DNA of 64,000 bases from Devosia marina (GTDB lineage Bacteria > Pseudomonadota > Alphaproteobacteria > Rhizobiales > Devosiaceae). The translations under genes and the position numbers were made by a program. The stretch is from positions 434,001-498,000 of the forward strand of contig NZ_WQRF01000002.1 in NCBI RefSeq assembly GCF_009758415.1, in the 5' to 3' direction. Shown here piece after piece: positions 61,672 to 64,000 of this stretch; within the stretch, counting starts at the first letter, position 1, and every line of letters begins with the position of its first letter. Below the pieces are notes generated by a model. The model was not told the DNA's origin, made no database searches, and worked only from the letters and a program-made list of their open reading frames with translations.

Positions 61672-62570
61672 TTCTCCCGGCTGGCAAAAAAACGGGCGGT
61701 GGCGCGCAGGCCGTCCGCCCGAGGCCCGAACGTGCGCAGGGCCGAAATGGCTTCATTGACGATGGCCTCAAGCATGGCGCGAGCGCCATCGAGGCCCAGA
61801 CGGGCCACCACGGTCTGCTTGCCCAGGGCGGCGTCCTTGCCGGTGGCCTTGCCCATGGCTTCAGGCGTTGCCGTCACATCGAGAATATCGTCGGCCAGTT
61901 GAAAGGCGCGTCCGGCAGCTTCGGCATAAGCGGTCATTGCCGAGAGGGCGCGCGGATCCGCGCCACCCAAGATCGCCCCCATGCGCACGGCGGCGCGGAT
62001 CAGGGCGCCGGTCTTCATCGCCTGCATCGTGGCGATGTCGGTTTCGGAAAAGCCGCCCTGTTCCCCCTCGATATCGCGCATCTGACCGCCGACCATGCCG
62101 CCGACCCCGCTGCCGGCGGCCAGTTCGGCCACCAACCGGATGCGCACCTCGGCATCGGCATGGCAGGCCGGGTCGGCCAGAATGGTGAAGGCGTGGGTCA
62201 GCAGGGCATCACCGGCCAGAATGGCTGTGGCGTCGTCAAACGCCTTGTGGACTGTCGGACGCCCGCGCCGCAGATCATCATCGTCCATGGCAGGCAGATC
62301 GTCGTGGATCAGCGAATAGCAATGCACCATTTCCACAGCCATGCCGGCCAGAAGGCTGGTTTCGCGTGGGACGGAAAAAATCGCTGCGGCCTGGCGCAGC
62401 AGGAGCGGACGCAGCCGCTTGCCGCCCTCCAGGCTCCCATGCCGCATGGCGGCCACGACACGGTCCGCCGCCGGACCGGGGCCGGAAAGCCGCGCGCCGG
62501 AGAGATAATCTGACAACCCGGCTTCGATGGCCCGGGCACAATCGGCGCTGTCGGCGGCAAAGTCATACAT
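61668..62570 (-). CDS. ispA: Farnesyl/geranylgeranyl diphosphate synthase (IspA family)
   Basis: This is a 300-residue prenyl transferase. The first Asp-rich motif is HDDLPAMDDDDLRRG and the second LADDILDVT, with GGKRLRP near the N-terminus and MVGGQMRDIEGE. It elongates isoprenoids; the product length is set by residues before the first motif and cannot be decided by eye. The start at 62570 is the ATG closest to the family N-terminus. It is in the same window as ispG but not its operon. Confidence 0.93.
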   Translation of the reverse strand: MYDFAADSADCARAIEAGLSDYLSGARLSGPGPAADRVVAAMRHGSLEGGKRLRPLLLRQAAAIFSVPRETSLLAGMAVEMVHCYSLIHDDLPAMDDDDLRRGRPTVHKAFDDATAILAGDALLTHAFTILADPACHADAEVRIRLVAELAAGSGVGGMVGGQMRDIEGEQGGFSETDIATMQAMKTGALIRAAVRMGAILGGADPRALSAMTAYAEAAGRAFQLADDILDVTATPEAMGKATGKDAALGKQTVVARLGLDGARAMLEAIVNEAISALRTFGPRADGLRATARFFASREK

Positions 62571-62639
62571 GGGCTCGTTGCTAGCCGGTTGGCGATTGGG
62601 GGGCAAGGGGTGCGCGCCGGCATCCCTTCATCCGGCGAT

Positions 62640-62720
62640 TGCTCCTTGTTCCTCTCCTACTTGGGGAGCGGTGGCTCGGCATAGCCGAGTCGGTGAGGGG
62701 GTTGCATGATCGCAACCCCG
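62640..62720. repeat. Palindromic RIME-like repeat in the mtgA leader
   Basis: GGCTCGGC-ATA-GCCGAGTC (62673-62691) and the perfect 8-bp hairpin GGGGTTGC-ATGATC-GCAACCCC (62698-62719) follow a CTCTCC stretch. The layout, with paired hairpins and GGTGAGGGG, resembles palindromic elements interspersed in Rhizobiales genomes. It lies in the leader of mtgA. Confidence 0.5.
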
Positions 62721-62737
62721 AGGTCATGAGGATGACC

Positions 62738-63448
62738 ATGGCTCGGCGCAAAAAGACCCTTTGGCGGTTTCTCCGCATTCCTCTCGGCATTCTGGCCGTT
62801 CTGGTCGCCATTCCGCTGGCTCTGACGCCGGTCTATCTGTTTGCGCAGCCGGTTTCTGTGCCCATGCTGTCGCGCCTGCTGACCGGGCAGACTGTGACGC
62901 GCGAGTGGCGCGATATCGAGGATGTTTCCGATCGGCTGAAGGCCTCGGTCATTCTTTCCGAGGACGGCCAATTCTGTCGTCACTGGGGCGTGGATGTCAG
63001 CGCCTTGAGAATCGAGGTGGACAATTATCTCGCCGGTCGCGAAACCCGCGGCGCCTCGACGCTGACCATGCAAGTGGCGCGCAATCTGTTTCTCTGGAAC
63101 CAGCAAAGCGTCATCCGCAAGGCGCTCGAAGTGCCCCTGGCATTCTATATCGACCTGATCCTGCCCAAGCGGCGGATCATGGAAATCTATCTCAACATCG
63201 CCGAATGGGGTCCCGAAGGCGAGTTCGGGGTTGCCGCCGGGTCGCTGCGCGCCTTTGGTCGCGAACCGCAAAATCTCGACTGGCAGACCGCCAGCCTATT
63301 GGCCGTTACCCTGCCCAATCCCATCCTGCGCAATCCGGCCCGCCCCAATGCGGGGCTGTTGCGCGTGGCACGCATTGTCGAGAACCGGGCCCGCCAATAT
63401 GGCGAGCGCGCGGCCTGTGTCGGCAAGGACGGACGGCTGGCGCTATGA
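62738..63448 (+). CDS. mtgA: Monofunctional biosynthetic peptidoglycan transglycosylase MtgA
   Basis: This enzyme polymerises lipid II glycan chains at the membrane. The protein has 236 residues. One N-terminal membrane segment (about 11-33) is followed by the GT51 domain with catalytic Glu in SEDGQFCRHWGVD, then GASTLTMQVARNLFLW, KALEVPLAFYID and EIYLNIAEWG. The ATG at 62738 has GAGG upstream. Confidence 0.96.
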   Translation: MARRKKTLWRFLRIPLGILAVLVAIPLALTPVYLFAQPVSVPMLSRLLTGQTVTREWRDIEDVSDRLKASVILSEDGQFCRHWGVDVSALRIEVDNYLAGRETRGASTLTMQVARNLFLWNQQSVIRKALEVPLAFYIDLILPKRRIMEIYLNIAEWGPEGEFGVAAGSLRAFGREPQNLDWQTASLLAVTLPNPILRNPARPNAGLLRVARIVENRARQYGERAACVGKDGRLAL

Positions 63449-63600
63449 TGGTGGCAAGACTCGGTTTTGTGGGCGCTTTGCGGTGCAAATCCCTCTAGCC
63501 AAGCCGCGCATTCTGCTCTATAGACCCCACCAATCCTGACAGAGAGACCTCTCTGGGCCGCTTTCGGCGGCACAATGAATTTGAATTCGGAGTACCGACC

Positions 63601-63780
63601 ATGGCTGTGCCAAAACGCAAGACCTCGCCTATGAAGCGCGGTTTCCGCCGTTCGCACGACGCGATTGCCAACCCGTCCTATGTCGAAGACAAGGATTCGG
63701 GCGAGCTGCGTCGTCCGCACCACGTGGATCTCAAGACCGGCATGTATCGCGGTCGCCAGATTCTCGCGGCAAAGAAGTAA
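63601..63780 (+). CDS. rpmF: 50S ribosomal protein L32
   Basis: This is the 59-residue L32 protein, [20 protein letters not shown] at the start and ending in ILAAKK. It is too short for most gene finders' default settings but is unmistakable. A strong terminator follows. Confidence 0.97.
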   Translation: MAVPKRKTSPMKRGFRRSHDAIANPSYVEDKDSGELRRPHHVDLKTGMYRGRQILAAKK

Positions 63781-63823
63781 GCCGAAAGGCGAGCGGGCGC
63801 TGATGCGCTTTTTCTGATATCTC

Positions 63824-63862
63824 GACGGCCGGCCCCCAAAAGGGTCGGCCGTCTTGTCTTTT
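63824..63862 (+). terminator. Rho-independent terminator after rpmF
   Basis: GACGGCCG pairs with CGGCCGTC, with an inner GCCC/GGGT stem and a CCAAAA loop, followed by TTGTCTTTT. A smaller GCGC hairpin with TTTTT at 63797-63814 may help. Confidence 0.85.
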
Positions 63863-63905
63863 CTGCCGCAACAGGACGCGGCCAAATCGGGAGCCAAGGG
63901 CAAGG

Positions 63906-64000
63906 ATGAGCATGCGCGTTGAATCGGATACCATGGGCCAGATCGAGGTTCCGAATGACAAATATTATGGCGCGCAGACCGCCCGGAGCCTCCAGAATTT
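63906..64000 (+). CDS. fumC: Fumarate hydratase class II, partial (N-terminus only)
   Basis: The first 31 residues are visible, ending ...[14 protein letters not shown] at the window edge. [16 protein letters not shown] is the N-terminal hallmark of class II fumarases and their aspartase relatives. An ATG two codons later (63912) has an AGGA ribosome-binding site and could be the true start. Confidence 0.85.
   Translation, partial: MSMRVESDTMGQIEVPNDKYYGAQTARSLQN

Overview
The window is GC-rich and densely coded. It looks like the chromosome of a motile alphaproteobacterium of the order Hyphomicrobiales, and a Devosia-like (Devosiaceae) genome is my best guess. The reasons are the order and content of the chemotaxis genes (a CheS-like STAS protein, CheY1, CheA, CheW, CheD, CheR, CheB, CheY2 and a small DxxxQ protein resembling CheT), the Rhizobiales-style palindromic repeats, and alphaproteobacterial housekeeping genes (ispG, pyruvate carboxylase, rpmF, fumC). 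No rRNA, tRNA, CRISPR array, insertion sequence or prophage was seen.

Layout. 1-3.8 kb: a polyamine ABC importer, potFGHI, on the minus strand. 4.2-10.4 kb: assorted metabolism, namely pseudouridine degradation (psuG-psuK), a siderophore-interacting reductase, a quinone-reductase-like enzyme, an HPP membrane protein, a VOC protein and a homoserine-dehydrogenase-like SAF protein. 10.5-21.3 kb: the core chemotaxis locus, interrupted by a two-gene bicarbonate-transporter/PII-like pair (sbtA-sbtB-like). 21.4-37 kb: an array of six tandem chemoreceptors, with different sensor modules (double Cache-like, three single Cache-like, tandem PAS, protoglobin) on nearly the same signalling module. Two small enzyme-like genes follow, then a second protoglobin protein whose receptor tail is degenerate. 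37-43.2 kb: methylglyoxal synthase and a branched-chain amino-acid-type importer (livGFHM, with livJ convergent). 43.4-47.8 kb: a glycine-betaine/choline-type importer with two paralogous binding proteins. 48-53.6 kb: a GGDEF-EAL protein, a DUF442 protein and pyruvate carboxylase. 53.6-64 kb: small genes (Rnk-like, a zinc-ribbon microprotein), DUF421, YkvA, a GH43 arabinanase, ispG, a diguanylate cyclase, a PACE efflux protein, two small enzymes, MOSC, ispA, mtgA, rpmF and the start of fumC.

How the genes work together. The receptors should feed one CheA-CheW kinase. CheY2 is the likely motor regulator and CheY1, with CheS, a phosphate sink. CheR, CheB and CheD set receptor modification, and five of the six array receptors end in an xWxxF pentapeptide of the kind that tethers CheR and CheB. 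Two globin-coupled proteins and a tandem-PAS receptor suggest that oxygen or redox is a major stimulus. The two c-di-GMP proteins add a second motility-related signal. The most interesting candidates for follow-up are the degenerate globin-coupled protein at 35.5 kb, the CheT-like protein at 16 kb, the sbtAB-like pair inside the chemotaxis locus, the covarying hairpin repeats at 10.5 and 41.9 kb, and a possible structured RNA at 54.5 kb. All calls come from reading the sequence by eye. No database search was run.
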